64,000 nt of DNA. Origin: Cloeon dipterum (taxonomy: Eukaryota > Arthropoda > Insecta > Ephemeroptera > Baetidae). Numbering within the stretch: position 1 is the stretch's first letter; every line of letters starts with the position of its first letter. Shown here piece after piece: positions 11,087 to 22,079 of this stretch. The DNA lies in NCBI RefSeq assembly GCF_949628265.1, contig NC_088787.1, positions 5,446,501 to 5,510,500 on the forward strand. Direction: 5' to 3'. A model generated the notes under the pieces. The model was given only the letters and a program-made list of their open reading frames with translations. It was not told the DNA's origin and searched no databases. The position numbers and the translations under genes were made by a program.

Positions 11087-12902
11087 ATGGTAATGAGTTT
11101 GAGTGATCTTTCGGCTGAGACGATCATAAAGAACCTCAATAGATACGGCGATGAGATATCCAAACAATTATGTGAGCCTTGCACACACTTTTACATGAAT
11201 AAAATACGGATGACGCTTTTTATTTGAATAATGATTGAAAAAACTGTCGTTTTCTTCTTTTGCAACTCCACAGATCCAAGATAATTTAAATAAATTATAT
11301 TTATATATATTCGTGTTTTAGCTCCTCCCGGTCGAGATATGGTCCTGAATAGAATACTGACGCAATCCATAAGCTCTGATGGGAGGAAATTTAGGAGTGT
11401 GTGGCCCTACCTGCACCATTTGTTCAGCTGCTATGCAACTTATTCAATAGACACAAGATCGCTGACAAACATTATCTCAGACCCTCACGACCAAAGCTTG
11501 AAGCAAGTAAAGCCTTTTTAATTTACATATCCAATCTCATATTCACTTCTGATGAATTTTTTGCAAATCTTTATAGGCTTTGGAAATGATTGTCTCAAAT
11601 GCTCCAGATCTAAGAGAGCTGAATGTTTCCAGTCCGGACACGACGTTTTATCGTCTTCAGCCAAGTGAAGTCTCTTTGATTTGCAAATTGAAAAACTTGA
11701 CCCATCTTTCTTTCGGTATTCCATCCATGCCTGTTAAGATGAAAATGGATGATTTGACGACAATCGTGCAAGAATGCAAAAACCTGCAATCCATCAATGC
11801 ACATTGCTATCCAAAGGACGTTGCTTTCCTCAGCGAACAGATTTTTCCGTATCAAGCCATTCAAGTTCTTAGATATTCATTTCATTCTATTATATATATG
11901 ATGTATTATATGTCAAAATCTGACTGGTCCCTATTTTTGCTGGTCGGCTGAACTGAGCGATGAAAAAGATCTAAATTTCCTGGAAAATGCGCTGACTCGA
12001 CATTCCAACGTAAGCATTTCAGATTTTTTCCAGATTTAAAAGTCCAATTTCTATAAACTAATCTCATTTTCAGGTGGAAATAATAAGTGATCAGAAGCCG
12101 AAAAAAGTTAATCGTTTTATGTCTAGGATTACAGATTTCTTTTTCCTGGGATGTGCGTCGACTCGTCGCCATTCAAACGTAATTATAAGTTTTATTTTCC
12201 AGATTTAAAAGTTAAATTTCGTTTACAGAAGAACATTAAGAGTGATGAAGTGCCAAGAAAAGTTGATCAGGTTATGTCTAAACTCAAAAGCGTAAAATTC
12301 CTTTGTGAACATAGCTTATCACCAATTTTATTGCGTTTCTTGAAAGAAAACGGACAAAATGTGGACGAGCTGATCATTCAACCAATACCTTCTACAATAG
12401 AGGAAACGATCGCATCAAACATGACGTTGGCCCAAGCTTTCAACTGGTGTAGCAATTTGAGCATTGTTGAGTTGCGTTGTTTGAAATTTACCAGCTTCGA
12501 TGTGCCATCCGCTGCCTTGACAAGACTGCGAAAATTCACTTGGTCATGCAATGAGTACGAAATTTTATAATTAACAAATCGCAGTTTTAAATTTTAACTC
12601 TATATTGCAGAGAAACGCAGGGATTACAATTAACGAGCATTTTGTCGGCGCCACTGTTGGAGGTAGTGGAAATCGAAGAATTCCAACTTAATTTCGGCCC
12701 CAAAGACGATTTGTTGGATAGAATTAAGAGGCGAGAGATTCTACAGAATCTGAAAAAACTTGTTTTCCGCGATTTGGGGGATGCACCATTTCCAGAACGA
12801 GTTGATTTATTGCACACGTTGAAATCCACCATACCAAAAGCCTCAGTCAAACATTTTAGGTCATATAAGGGGAAGGCATATAAGTTGTTGAAGGTATATT
12901 GA
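11087..12902 (+). pseudogene. F-box-like/LRR copy C, frameshifted
   Basis: Exons by comparison with intact copy E: 11087-11171, 11322-11506, 11577-12009, 12229-12554 and 12611-12902. A possible extra 35-codon exon lies at 12074-12178. The N-terminus MVMSLSDLSAETIIKNLNRY is F-box-like, and leucine-rich segments follow (LICKLKNLTHLSFG, LTTIVQECKNLQSINA). In exon 3 the frame breaks near 11895-11925, where about 22 nt present in E (around GAATTCGCCAAACAATTGCC) are missing. Exon 3 is 433 nt, whereas in E and D it is a multiple of three. Reading on in the original frame gives a stop at 11949-11951; the shifted frame (TGPYFCWSAELSDEKDLNF) matches the family again. Downstream exons are intact. Probably a recent pseudogene, unless splicing avoids the lesion. 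Confidence 0.75.
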
Positions 12903-12954
12903 AATTAAACTAATTTTAAACAAATATCTAGTCTCAATCAAAATCATGCCCGCA

Positions 12955-13130
12955 TCTCTCATTAAAAATTAACAGTCTTGAATAGTACAAAAAGCCACCA
13001 TGAGCACGAAGTTGAACAAATATGCGCCTGCAAATAAATAAAGTTTTCAATCCGCACGGTATACGAATCACGCGGGTTGCAGAATTTTCGCATTGCAGGC
13101 GTCGGCGCACATGACCGGCTGACGTGACGC
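12955..13130 (+). repeat. Repeat downstream of F-box-like/LRR copies (TTGCAGGCG type)
   Basis: It contains GCGCCTGCAA and, about 80 bp later, GCATTGCAGGCGTC, so it is partly foldback. The segment with CGGTATACGAATCACGCGGG recurs at 31480-31625 (reverse) and 32455-32615 (forward). All three lie next to F-box-like/LRR sequence. Confidence 0.65.
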
Positions 13131-13284
13131 TTGCTTCTCCTCGGCCACACCAGCTCTGACGCTAACTTCACTCTGATCAGCTGACTAAATAATGCGCGCG
13201 CTGCAGAGGGATATAAAAGTGGGCAGACATAGATCCTGAGAAAATATTTGCCTTTCTTCCTACCTCAACAATTTATAAACGCGT

Positions 13285-13490
13285 TTTTAACCATATAGCA
13301 CAATTGATTAATTTCCATAATATGTTTTTAATTCAAACAATGTTTTTATATTTCTTCGAAAACTTCTTCGGATATAAATAACTCGACTTGATGGACTCAT
13401 TAGAGCATTTGATCCTCGTCAGCCAAGCCAAGAGCCACAACCGTTTGGAGCAACAGATCTAAGCTGTTTTACCTAAAAAAAATAGGGTAA
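13285..13490 (+). promoter_or_regulatory. Promoter and noncoding first exon of LRR copy D
   Basis: Same module as upstream of copies C and E: TTTCCATAATATGTTTTTAA, then TATA box GATATAAATAAC (13371-13382), a start-like GACTCATTAG near 13398, a leader with GTCAGCCAAGCCAAGAG, and a donor-like AGGGTAAAT near 13483. Confidence 0.75.
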
Positions 13491-14382
13491 ATATGCGTTA
13501 TACATGTTATGTATGTTTTTTTTAATGGGATCGCGTATGGAAAGGTTTTTTATATTGTAATTAGGGACCTAAAATGCTCTGGAAATTACTCAGATTGAAC
13601 TCAAAACGTGTGCTTTTTTATAGCACCTTTTGCAGGAATCCAAAAATATTTTCTGAATTTTTTTCATTCAAAGACCCTCTGAAATTTAAATTGCAAACGT
13701 ATTACTAGACCTTTTCTAATGCATGGTTCATTTCCAGGTAAATTAATTTCCTAAAATTTGAATGTTTATATCTTTTTAAGACCCGAGTTCTCTATGCGAG
13801 GCGACATTAAACGAGTCAACGAGTGTCTCTTTCCATGAACAAGCAAAAGTGAATTCTAAAAACTGTCCGAATTCCGTAGTGTTTGAAGCCGTAAACAGAT
13901 TAAATTTAATTCTTCACTGTACATTTCTTTTTGATGAGCCGAAACCAGAAATCCATTCTTTCCCATCGCCGAAGAAACGTTTTTATTGTTCCAAAATAAA
14001 ATTAGAAAATAATAATAGAATGTACAGATAAGACAGGATTGAGTCTGAAACCGAAGCGGAAAATTCGTTAGAATTAAATGTAAATATGAGGGCGCTCTAT
14101 CTCCTGGTGGCGTCAATCATGGGGCGGATTATGGCGAGCTTTTTTAGCTCGACCTTGAAGCACTGTGCAATGACCAGCGTTGCCATTTTCTGTCGAGGTC
14201 AAGCTAAAAACGGTGCCGTAATTCATCCCCGTGTGGGGCTTTCGCAGCTTATCAATTATTCTAGGCATGACCTATTCGTGATTTTCAGATAATATTTGTT
14301 GACTGTTATGTTCAACACACATAATAAAAGTTCTTACTTACATTAATGTTTTGCTCTGTTACAGACAACTAAAGGACTTAAA
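13491..14382. other. Probable leader intron of copy D with small insertions
   Basis: This lies between the leader donor and the acceptor TGTTACAG before the start codon of copy D. A transposon scrap (CAGGATTGAGTCTGAAACCG near 14033) matches the foldback family described at 19620, and a related scrap sits at the equivalent place in gene E (33651). About 200 nt near 14085-14265, absent from gene E, contain an imperfect 15-bp inverted repeat (TTTTTAGCTCGACCT / AGGTCAAGCTAAAAA). No coding exon is evident. Confidence 0.5.
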
Positions 14383-16065
14383 ATGGTAATGAGTTTGAGG
14401 TATCTTTCGGTTAAGACGATCATAAAGAACCTCAATAGATACGGCGATGAGATCACCAGCCAATTAGGTGAGCCTTGCACAATCATATCATTCATACACA
14501 CACTTCGATTTGTATATATAAAGGGATGCCGCTTTTTATGAATATTGATTGAAAGCTTTTAATGCGTTGTTTATTCCTTGCACGTCTCCACAGGTACAAA
14601 GTTCTAAAATACAGTTTTTTGCGTGTTTATAGCTCCTCCCGGTAGAGAAATGGTGCGAGATTATTCAGGCATTTGTTGCCCAACCTCCACCGTTGGATCA
14701 GCTCAGCCACCAAGTCCATCGACACCAGATCGCTGACAAACCTTATTGTTGCTGTCTCCGGCCCTAATGATTCCTTCCCTTATCGCCACTACCCTTACAA
14801 CCGAAACTTAAATACTTTGAAGCAGGTATAAGGCCTTTTAATTTTCCATAATCCTTTCTGATGATTTCATTTGCCAATATGTTAATAGGCTTTGGAAATG
14901 ATTGCCATAAATGCTCCAGAACTAACAGACCTGAAAGTTCACAGTCCGATAATGCTGTCTTATATTCTTCAACCAAGTGAAGTCTCTTTGATTTGCGAAT
15001 TAAAAAACTTGACACATCTGTCTATCGGTGTCGAGTGCCATGATATTAAGCTGACACGTTTTGATTTGATGACAATCACGCGTGAATGCAAAAACCTGCA
15101 ATCCATCAAAGCATATACCTTCAAAAAGGACGTCGCTTTCCTCAGCGAACAAATTTTTCCCTACCAAGCCATAGATGTTGTCGAATATGCTTTAATATCT
15201 GTCGCATTTGCCAAAAATTTGCCGAAAAATCTGACCGGCCCCTATTTTTGCTGGTCGGCTCGACTTCGGAATGAAGAGGATTTAAATATAATGGAAGATG
15301 CACTGACTCGTCTTTCAAACGTAAGTTATATAGGTTTCATCCGGATAAAAAGTTCAATTTCTACAAATTTTTTTATTTTCAGATGGACATAAACGGTGAT
15401 CAGGTGCCGAGGAAAATTGATCAGTTTATTGTGTCTAAGATTAAAAGCGCAAATTTTTATTGCGAAGAAATGTCATTCCCAATATTGCTGCGCTTCTTGA
15501 TACAAAACGGACAGAATATAGACGAGCTGAGGATTCGACCAGGATATAATAAATTGAAGGAGACAATCACATCAAACATGACGCTGGCCCAATTTTTCAA
15601 TCTGTGTAGCAATTTAAGCATTTTTGAGATGCGTTGTGTGCAAGTAATCAGTTTCGATGTGCCATCCGCTGCCTTGACCAGACTGCGAAAATTCACTTGG
15701 ACGTGCAATGAGTACGAAATTTCAACAACCCGCACAACTACCAATTTTAACATTGTTTAACTCTATTTTGCAGTGAAACGCAGGGATTTCAATTAACGAG
15801 CATTTTGTCAGCACCATTGTTGGAGGAAGTGGAAATCGAAGACTACCAACTTGATATCGGCCCCGATGACGATTTGTTGGATAGAATTAAGAGACGAGAG
15901 ATTCTACAGAATCTGAAAAAATTTGTTTTCTACGACATGGGGAATCCACCATTTCAAGAACGAGTAGATTTATTGCACACTTTGAAATCCACCATGCCAA
16001 GAGCCTCGATACAACATTGGGAGTTAAAAATTTGGAAGCAATTTGAGTTGATGAAGGAATATTGA
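14383..16065 (+). pseudogene. F-box-like/LRR copy D, exon 2 frameshift
   Basis: Exons: 14383-14467, about 14632-14825, 14889-15320, 15383-15711 and 15774-16065. Exons 3 to 5 are open and phase-compatible with gene E (LICELKNLTHLSIG, LTGPYFCWSARL, LLDRIKRREILQNLKK). Exon 2 has lost about 38-40 nt after GGTAGAGAAATGGT relative to E (the part coding for LNRILTQS..SDG). The frame entering from exon 1 therefore hits a stop at the CGCTGA near 14731, while the family frame (LLPNLHRWISS, SIDTRSLTNLI) resumes one frame away. The N-terminal F-box-like motif is also altered (SLRYLSVKTIIKNL). I call it a pseudogene. A different start or splice could rescue the C-terminal LRR half, so transcript data would decide. 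Confidence 0.72.
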
Positions 16066-16188
16066 CATTAAAAATAAAGTTAAACCAATTTTTAACAAAT
16101 TATTTCTGGTCTCAATCAAAACAATTTCCATCTTTGTTATCTTTATAAAATATATTTTGCCCGGTCAATTTCGTATAAGCTCTCTCTA

Positions 16189-16285
16189 GTGTTCTAAGCC
16201 TCCAACAGACGGCGTGACTCTATATTTTCGAAATAATTTTAATTATAAAAGGCACTTGCGCTGCGATTTCAGTCTCAATCCTTTC
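16189..16285. mobile_element. Foldback MITE family 1, left-half remnant
   Basis: GTTCTAAGCCTCCAACAGAC, then GGCACTTGCGCTGCGATTTC, matches the left half of the full copy at 19620-20039. The right half is absent. Confidence 0.7.
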
Positions 16286-17084
16286 ACGTGACCGTTTCTT
16301 CGCACCATACTCCACCGGATGCCATATCTGCGCGTTTAGTACCCGCTGGGTTTGTATGAGTTCCATATGTGAGTCTCAAAACTAGCTAAATTAACCAAAA
16401 AACAAGACGGTAAAATGATAATATACACCAAGTTAAGTCAAGTACCGGCAAAGTGAGCAATCAATTGGCGCATGATTTCGAAAATTTGTAGGAAAAAACA
16501 ATAAAAAGATATTAACTATGCAACCTGCACTACATAATTGCCAACCGAGTTGCCTATTTTTGAGATTACATGCGTTAGAAATGGCTTTTGGATGTTTTTG
16601 TTGCCAATCAAACGAATAAGGAATTTTATATTAAAATGAAGAAATAATAAAAATTGCGTTTCCGAAGCAATGTATATTTTTAATGAACATTAAAATGGCT
16701 AGAATTCTTTGTTTATCATTTGCTTTAATTAATTTCCATCTAAATTCTTGAAAGGCTTCATTTGTAAATTAATTAATTTATACTTAAATGCATAATTAGG
16801 CCATGATCATCTTTGTCTACAATAAAGGAAATTGAGAAATAAATTAAAATTGTAGAAGTCTATCGCAATGTTAATAAAATATTTTTTGGTTATGTTAAAA
16901 GATCAAAGAACATTAAAATGCGTTTGTATAACTTGTGAGCGTCTAAATTCCAAAATTCCAGAAAAATTTACAATTCCTCATGACGAGGAATTTTAACAAA
17001 TTCAGAATACGAGGCCAGATCACAATAGACGTAGGAAGCATTTTTTCTGAATAATCCGAAAAATCTCATGACTCCACTCTGCTG

Positions 17085-17323
17085 TTCGCTTCCTAGCCTC
17101 ATACTTACCTCACTCTCGACACGCAGCGGATGACAATTTTGTAAGTGAAAAGTATTTATTTGAATTAGATGAGCGATAATTTCATTATCTTTTTTATTTA
17201 TCTTTATCATTTTTAAGCTTTTCGCTTAATATTCTCGATAGCAATTTCCTATGTTAATAATTCCAATAATGTTTTACATTTAAATCTTGAATCGTCCACA
17301 TAAAATTACAGAATTTGAAGCAA
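17085..17323 (+). promoter_or_regulatory. 5' region of FLYWCH copy 1 with a leader intron
   Basis: CACTCTCGACACGCAGCGG is followed by GACAATTTT and a donor GTAAGTG at about 17140. A matching acceptor TTACAG lies at 17306-17311, just before AATTTGAAGCAACAAAATGG. All three gene copies keep this arrangement, which also explains why a short frame on the other strand looks conserved. Confidence 0.55.
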
Positions 17324-17324
17324 C

Positions 17325-17590
17325 AAAATGGCCGACAAGAGAGAGGACGAGAACCGGCAGCAGGTGGTCGAAATGGCCGACAAGAGCAGTGACGATGAGA
17401 AGAAGCAGCAGGTAGTCGAAATGGCCGACAAGAGCAGTGACGATGAGAAGAAGCAGCAGGTGGTCGAAATGGCCGACAAGAGTGAGGATGAGAAGGAGCA
17501 GCAGGTGGTCGAAAAGGCCGACAAGAGTGAGGATGAGAAGAAGCAGCAGGTGGTCGAAATGGCCGACAAGAGTGACGATGAGAAGAAGCA
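17325..17590 (+). repeat. In-frame tandem repeat in the FLYWCH gene
   Basis: Units of about 48-57 nt built on GCCGACAAGAG.GA.GATGAG and AAGCAGCAGGTGGTCGAAAT, repeated about six times with in-frame length changes. The copy at 22.4 kb has two to three units and the copy at 48.1 kb essentially one. Confidence 0.85.
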
Positions 17591-17963
17591 GGTGAAGCAG
17601 ACGACGGAGCTCAAGAAAGAACAGGAATTCGCTAGACAGGGTGATATAATATATGCTACGGCCGGCAAGCTGCCCGGCTCGAAAGTGTACTACTTCCGAT
17701 GCTACCGTTTCTCCCAGTGGCCGTCGTCGATAACTTTGCGGCAGACGTTCGTTTGCCTGGAAAAAGGGTGCAAGGCTCGCATTGAGCGCTACAAGGAGCA
17801 GCCCTCGGACGATGATTTCATGATCAGGCTGGACAACTGGCCGCACACGCACAAGCCTGACTTCCTGGAAAGATACCATCCATATCTAGCTCGAGAAGCC
17901 GGGATCGATCAAAGGCAGCATGACCACTCTGCCCAAAGCGGAAAAGATCGAGCTGCTGAATGA
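17328..17963 (+). CDS. FLYWCH-like zinc-finger protein, acidic repeat expanded, 211 aa
   Basis: Single coding exon from ATGGCCGACAAG. Residues 1-85 are a lysine- and glutamate-rich tract built from five or six near-identical units (QQVVEMADKSSDDEKK), probably coiled coil or disordered. The C-terminal domain keeps TFVCLEKGCKARIERYKEQP and WPHTHKPD: Cys-x4-Cys with a distal His-x-His, the FLYWCH/WRKY-GCM1 zinc layout. That fold binds DNA in chromatin and transposase-related proteins, so nuclear DNA binding is inferred. The sister copies are shorter (148 and 135 aa), mainly in the acidic tract. The tail differs: after DFLERYHPY the frame shifts relative to the copy at 48149, so the family tail (TLPKAEKIELL) is present at about 17920-17955 but out of frame. 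Confidence 0.8.
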   Translation: MADKREDENRQQVVEMADKSSDDEKKQQVVEMADKSSDDEKKQQVVEMADKSEDEKEQQVVEKADKSEDEKKQQVVEMADKSDDEKKQVKQTTELKKEQEFARQGDIIYATAGKLPGSKVYYFRCYRFSQWPSSITLRQTFVCLEKGCKARIERYKEQPSDDDFMIRLDNWPHTHKPDFLERYHPYLAREAGIDQRQHDHSAQSGKDRAAE

Positions 17964-18328
17964 ACATTCAATTTCCATTCCAGCAATGTAAAAGGACAAA
18001 TCGATCCGATTTTAAACTCGATTTTTAGCTCTAAATAAATCTTATTCAGCATTTTGAATAATTTGTTTTATTTGTATTTAACATTAATGGCGTAACTAAG
18101 CTAAAAGTTTAATGCATTAATTTTTAATTTCATATAATTATAGCAACATAATTTTTGCTGGAATGTAAAACAGTGATGAAAAAACAAATCCATTGTCGAA
18201 TCTAAAATTCCAATGCTTGCCAAATTCATATTTTCCAACTCTATTAAATTTAAATTAAACTGTCTGGCGAAGTGCAGCCTCTATCGTTGTGTAGATTGTA
18301 ATCAATCAAATTATTTTTGTTAGAATCG

Positions 18329-18552
18329 TGAAAAACTTGTTTTTAGAAATATAAAATCATTTCCAACGTTTCTACGGCGAATGGCTTAACCGATTTTGGT
18401 TATCACCACGTCAAAAGAGAGCATTTTAAGTGAAGAAATCAGAGTGGTAAGGATGGAGTATGAAATCACAGCGGAAGAGCCTTAAAATTAAATTTATTAC
18501 GAAATTATGTATACAGTGGCGTCATCTATTGGAAGCTTCTAACACTATTAAG
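18329..18552. mobile_element. Foldback MITE family 1, right-half copy
   Basis: It runs from GAAAAACTTGTTTTTAGAAA through ACGTTTCTACGGCGAATGGC to AAATTATGTATACAGTGGCG and matches the right half of 19620-20039. Confidence 0.75.
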
Positions 18553-18797
18553 GTATATTAAATGCCTTAAAATTTCGCCTTGAAAAATGATTAAATTAAC
18601 AAGTTTATAGAGGTCTCTTATCCAGCTCCCGCGCCTTTAATCTCGCAGCTACGATCTCCACCTGTTTTTTTTTGTTTCGCGCTGGTTAAAAATTGTTAAA
18701 ATAAATTGTTGATATATCAAAAGGATTTATTAGAGTAAATTAGGTACAGAAAACCATTGAATATAATTACAGATATCAAATATTAATCACATATTTG

Positions 18798-21077
18798 TCA
18801 TTTATCAGGATCGATAGTATATAAAGAGACGAACCGGTGGAGGTCTGGATCTTCAAAATAATCAAGTAATCGTGTATCGCAGCCAGGTTTGCCATCATAC
18901 TTCTTAATAGCACACGGTATTCCTTCCATGTAAACGGACATGTCTACCGAAAAAAGTTTCGGCAGGAACGTGCACGCATTTTTCACCAACTCACTTAGTG
19001 CTTTAAAAAATTGTCTAGCCAGCTCTATTTCTTCATCGAGCAGACCGCCTTCCCAGACAGAAATTTCCAAAAATTCAAGTTGCCGAAGAACTTGCAGGTT
19101 CGAAAGCATATTTGCACACTCGCCCCTCAGGTCATCAAGGTCGAAAGTGCAAATGCTGATGTCACGAATACGGAGATCTTCCAGATTCGGTAAGTTTAGA
19201 AGATAGGACAGCTTGATACCATCCAATTCACTGCAAATATTTTGTTTCAATAAAAAATTGAATTAAAAGAATATAAGCCTTACAGTTGTACGCAACGCAA
19301 CGAGAGTTTCTTCAGCTCTGGAAACAAATATTTCGAGTTGATAGAGAATTCGGTTGAGATCTCCAACACCTCCAATCGCTGGCAAAACGCTGAAATCTCG
19401 TCCAAGTCTAGAATTTGGCATTCCACGTCCTCTATTTTCAGGGATCGTAGGTTTGGTCCATAACAACAAAGTAATTGTTTTATGTACTCTCCATGTAAAC
19501 CGCACACCAATCTAAGACTTTCAAGATGAGAGAAATGTTCCAACGAATCGATAGGCTGGTTGTTCGCTTCTGGATACAATTCTGGGTTTGGAGACACCTG
19601 CGGAAATGTCAAGAAATACACCAGTTGTATAACCCTTACAAGTATAGTGTTCTAAACCATCAACAGATGGCGCCAAAGTATACTTTCGTAAAAAAATTAA
19701 TATTAAGGCACTTCCGCTGCGATTTCAGACTCAAACCTGCTGCTCTGCACTCTAGATAAGTTATTTTAGACGTGCTGAAAACCAAAATCAGTCCAGCCAT
19801 TCGCCGTAGAAGATTTTATATTTTAAAAAATAGTTTTTCACGATTCTTCGGCGATTGACTAAACCGATTTTGGTTTTCAGCCCGTCAAAAGAAAATAAAT
19901 TAAGTGAAGAGTGCACGCAGTAGCAGGATTGGGTCTGAAATTGCAGCGGAATTGTCTTAAAATTAAATTTATTACGAAATTATACGGTGGTGCCCTCTGT
20001 TGGCGGCTTCGAGCAACAACAAGGGTTTATTCAACTGGTCAATTAAAAAATACGCTTATGGATTACCGAGAGATGGGTGACATGAGGGAACCTCGAGTGG
20101 AACAACTCGTTCTCTGTTGCATGCGCGTGTAAATAGCGCAGTTGAGAGACTTGCATGGGAAGATCGAAATCTTCTTTCCAGTTCAGATAATTACAGATGA
20201 GCGATGAATCACCGTCTCCATCAACCATGCTTTCCACTCGTTCCAGCCCAGTAAGGTACTTTGTGAACGACAGTTTCAAATTGACTATTTGGTCGGAATC
20301 CATCGGATAATCGTTGTAGAGGAAGACCTTGAGGTGCGAAAATATGCGCACAATGCGCTCTCTGTCGTGTAGATCGACGTCGCTTAAGTCTATTTGAGCC
20401 AATTTCAGGTATCTTAACAATGGCAGCGATACGCAAATATTTTCTACATCGGCGTAGTGGAGTGTTTGCCTGGTTATTTTTATCATCTGTAGATTTTTCA
20501 TCTGGCATATTAAATCAACCATTCGATCGGTGGCGCCTAAATTGGTCTCAAAATGTAATATCCACAGACTTTTGGCCATATTTTTGATCTGAATCAACAC
20601 CTGTGCGTATAAAAAAAATTAGTCTAAAACCGAGTGTTGAAACTTGTAGTACAAACCTGACAAAATTCTGACTCAGTACAATTTCGGAAAACAGACATAC
20701 AACCATCTTTCAGATTAATTTCTTTCGTTGTCTCGTAATGCATCAGGCCTGTCAATACTTTAAACATCATTTGTGTAGAAACATCATGATTTCTTCTTGT
20801 GGACCATAATGCGCGTAACAATTTGTAGCGCAAAACGAATGCTATTTATAGAATTTTAAAATTAAAAAATTATTTACAAAATGGTCAGGTCTCAAAACTC
20901 ACAGAGAGTATAGATATTACGGTCCTCTCTTTCCATGTAGAACTCAGATATTTCTTCAGCGATCGCCTTCGCAACGAAATCGGGCAGGCTCATCTCTCTT
21001 ATTTCTTCCAGCTTTTTTAATCTCAATAATTGTTGCCTCCTTGACTGGGCCAAATTGAATTTTGATTCGTCGTCCAT
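18798..21077 (-). CDS. LRR protein F, 546 aa, five coding exons
   Basis: Exons, in transcript order: 21077-20903, 20841-20657, 20600-20067, 19597-19284 and 19230-18798. All are GT-AG with matching phases, giving 546 residues. The start MDDESKFNLAQSRRQQ follows a leader acceptor TGTTGCAG at 21092. The exon layout (175, 185, 534, 314 and 433 nt) parallels genes A and B but the sequence is far diverged. Leucine-rich segments include LICQMKNLQMIKIT, SLPLLRYLKLAQIDL and LLNLPNLEDLRIRDI, spread from about residue 140 to the end. The N-terminal 120 residues are helical and lysine-rich, with no confident F-box. Intron 3 (19598-20066) is unusually long because it holds a complete foldback MITE; without it the intron would be about 50 nt. 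Likely a protein-binding scaffold; the partner is unknown. Confidence 0.87.
19620..20039. mobile_element. Foldback MITE family 1, full copy in intron 3 of LRR gene F
   Basis: The termini ACCAGTTGTATAACCCTT and AAGGGTTTATTCAACTGG are inverted repeats. Inner arms pair as GGCACTTCCGCTGCGATTTC with AATTGCAGCGGAATTGTC, and GACGTGCTGAAAACCAAAAT with its complement. There is no open reading frame. This is the best-preserved copy and serves as the reference for the family (others at 16189, 18329, 24363, 28428, 57792 and 62271). Confidence 0.85.
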
Positions 21078-21735
21078 GTTCAATGTACTGCAACAGATGA
21101 GATATTTTGATTGATATTGTGTGAACACAACATTCAATATCGAAAAATAAAATCATCCGGTTCCTAATTAGATTCTCACGTTTCTTCATCTCAAGTAAAA
21201 AAGTTATCGAGGTAAGCAGTGCAGTCTGTTCAAGAGGAGAATTTACAAAATTTGTCAGGCTCTCCAGCAAGAAATAAGTTTCATTCACGGAAATATGTTA
21301 AAATCCTTAAATATGCAAGTTATTTTCGCATATAAAAGCCTTCACAAACTGAGAAAAGAAATAGAATGCCTTTCTGCCCCTGTTCGGAGATTTTTCTTCA
21401 TTTTTCGAATACCACACATTCCGCAACATGAAAATATCAGGCAAAAATTTAGATATCTTTTACAGAAAATCAGTAATTAAAATTCGAAATAAACTGTAAA
21501 GTGAATAGAACGAGCTTTAATTTAATTCAAATATGAATTAATTTTTTAAAAGGCAGGAATTTTGGGCATCTTTTTGTTCTGATTTAAAAATTAACCAAAT
21601 AAAGTAATTAAAAAGTACGCACCTTTCTCAGTTCAGACCGCGGATGTAAATTTTAAGATGCAAAATCACTACTCAGGTTACAAAATTCTTAAGAAGAATT
21701 AGATTCTGTTTAGCGCGATTAAAGTCCGCCGAGTA
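21078..21735 (-). promoter_or_regulatory. Leader and probable promoter region of LRR gene F
   Basis: On the minus strand a likely leader exon around 21660-21625 ends GAACTGAGAAAG before GTGCGTAC. The acceptor of the coding exon is at 21092. No TATA box is obvious. No other gene is seen in this stretch. Confidence 0.4.
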
Positions 21736-21938
21736 CGTGAACGAGCTGGAGGGCAATGACACTGGAAAGAGTTATAGGAGAAGCGAAGCAGGAGCCAGAG
21801 TCAACAAAAGAGGGGAAGGAGTGGGGGCAAACGTCGCTAGCTGCAAACCACGCATGCGCACTTGTGCCGTCTGGCTCCGCCTCCTTTTTCACACGCACAC
21901 CACGTTTGGCGTCTATAGCCCGTGAAGTCAGCTTGCCT

Positions 21939-22054
21939 AAGGACGGTATAACTAGAACTGGTGGACGGGAATTCCTTACGTATAGCTGAGAGAGGGGAAG
22001 AATTTCCCCTCTGTAAATATGGCGGTGTCCGCCAGTCCGAGTTATACCGTCCTT
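21939..22054. mobile_element. Short foldback element
   Basis: Inverted repeats of 28 bp, AAGGACGGTATAACTAGAAC... at the left (21939-21966) and ...GAGTTATACCGTCCTT at the right (22027-22054), are separated by about 60 bp. Four mismatches separate the arms. No second copy was noticed in the window. Confidence 0.7.
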
Positions 22055-22079
22055 TTATGCTTGTCTGCATTCAAAGACA

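Larger units (their letters stand above)
16660..18270 (+). repeat. FLYWCH segmental duplication, copy 1
   Basis: The upstream flank (TTTTTAATGAACATTAAAAT, then GCTAGAATTCTTTGTTTATC), the gene and the downstream flank recur at 47485-48850 in the same orientation and at about 22080-23155 in reverse. The repeated unit is therefore the gene with roughly 0.5 kb of upstream sequence and a shorter downstream part. The part before 16660 is not shared. Confidence 0.8.

Noticed and set aside
16968-17210. Short minus-strand frame conserved upstream of all three FLYWCH genes (also 22964-23152 and 47815-48027)
   Set aside because: Conservation follows from the recent segmental duplication. The region looks like the leader exon and leader intron of the FLYWCH gene on the other strand, and the frame ends differ between copies.
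17280-17879. 199-residue minus-strand frame with leucine-rich repeats opposite FLYWCH copy 1
   Set aside because: It is the complement of the acidic tandem repeat (LLLLLI.TLVGHFDH), a product of the repeat and not a gene.
21737-21989. Two overlapping plus-strand frames near 21.8 kb
   Set aside because: They start before a foldback element and run into it, with no family likeness; likely upstream noncoding DNA of LRR gene F.
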